Below, piece by piece: positions 5,611 to 5,942 of a stretch of 5,942 nt of DNA (positions are counted from its first letter, which is position 1; each line of letters begins with the position of its first letter). The notes under the pieces were generated by a model that was not told the origin of the DNA, did no database searches, and saw only the letters and a program-made list of their open reading frames with translations. The stretch is from contig JAEHKQ010000122.1 of NCBI GenBank assembly GCA_016838795.1, positions 1 to 5,942 on the forward strand. Reading direction: 5' to 3'. The translations under genes and the position numbers were made by a program. The stretch comes from Nitrosopumilales archaeon. Lineage in GTDB: Archaea > Thermoproteota > Nitrososphaeria > Nitrososphaerales > Nitrosopumilaceae.

Positions 5611-5639
5611 GATGATGATGAACAAGGATGGTAATTCGG

Positions 5640-5942
5640 ATGAGTGAAATATCTATTTCTCAAGTTTTCCAGGATCCGATTTTTATCATTGGAATTATTC
5701 TTACAGCGTGCGGCATAGGAGTTATTCAAGGTCATATTCTTGGTCGAGCAATTCTAAAACGTTTTCCAAGAATTCAAAATCATGCAAAGATCGTTTCAAT
5801 TTCTTTTTTCTTTTTGTTTTTAGCAAATGCAATACTTAGTGTACCGCGTTTTGCATCACCTGAAAAAATTGAAATATCAAAAATCTTTGAGGCTGCTTCA
5901 TCAGGGGAAGTTGCGTCAATTGTTTTTACTGTACTTGGAGTA
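5640..5942 (+). CDS. Membrane protein of unknown function (3' partial)
   Basis: The frame is open from ATG 5640 to the window edge, giving 101 residues with no stop. Hydrophobic segments at about 14-35 (IFIIGIILTACGIGVIQ and on) and 51-68 (IVSISFFFLFLANAILSV) look like membrane helices, and a third begins near 91 (VASIVFTVLGV). The loop between the first two is basic (GRAILKRFPRIQNHAK), suggesting a cytoplasmic loop. An in-frame ATG at 5628 would add MVIR, and a stop at 5619-5621 rules out anything longer. AAGGA at 5624-5628 is 11 bases before ATG 5640, favouring that start, while the TATA spacing fits 5628 as well. I do not recognise the family. It diverges from ahbAB. Confidence 0.65.
   Translation, partial: MSEISISQVFQDPIFIIGIILTACGIGVIQGHILGRAILKRFPRIQNHAKIVSISFFFLFLANAILSVPRFASPEKIEISKIFEAASSGEVASIVFTVLGV

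Noticed and set aside
5611..5620. GATGATGATG as a microsatellite or regulatory repeat
   Set aside because: Three units only; too short to mean anything by itself.
1..5942. CRISPR array, mobile element, tRNA or rRNA
   Set aside because: No regularly spaced repeats, transposase frames, terminal inverted repeats or recognisable RNA-gene folds were seen; the window is almost fully coding with ordinary intergenic gaps.

Overview
This is an AT-rich archaeal window. The marks of the domain are a Gar1-type H/ACA snoRNP protein translationally coupled to a TFB (archaeal TFIIB) gene, TATA-like boxes about 25 bases ahead of start codons (leaderless-type promoters), and a siroheme-decarboxylase protein of the archaeal alternative heme pathway. 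Base composition, the TFB and the mix of a chlorite dismutase-family protein, DUF1802 and AhbA/B suggest a Nitrosopumilus-like ammonia-oxidising archaeon (Nitrososphaerota/Thaumarchaeota). That assignment is inference from style and gene content; no marker gene is present to prove it.

Layout. Bases 1-45 may be the tail of an upstream gene. Bases 112-1310 hold gar1 and tfb, which overlap by ATGA. A pyrimidine-rich tract and a TATA box follow, then a leaderless sufC (1423-2193), the ATPase of the SUF Fe-S assembly system, with no sufB or sufD in view. Next is a tight forward unit (2241-4458): a chlorite dismutase/HemQ-family protein, a DUF1802 protein and an aldo/keto reductase. Each junction overlaps by a few bases, and the last two genes start with GTG and TTG. 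On the minus strand, converging on this unit, lies a fused AhbA-AhbB siroheme decarboxylase (5482-4469). A divergent intergenic region of about 150 bases separates it from a membrane protein of unknown function that runs off the right edge.

How the genes may work together. The central theme is tetrapyrrole and Fe-S metabolism. AhbAB makes didecarboxysiroheme on the route siroheme to coproheme to heme b. The HemQ-like protein keeps the Tyr, Lys and His positions of coproheme decarboxylases and lacks the Arg of true chlorite dismutases. Together they could be the first and last steps of a hybrid route in which an archaeal front end is finished by a HemQ-type enzyme rather than the radical-SAM AhbD. 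This is a hypothesis from neighbourhood and residues. The roles of DUF1802 and of the unusual aldo/keto reductase, which has Glu where the catalytic Asp is expected, are open.
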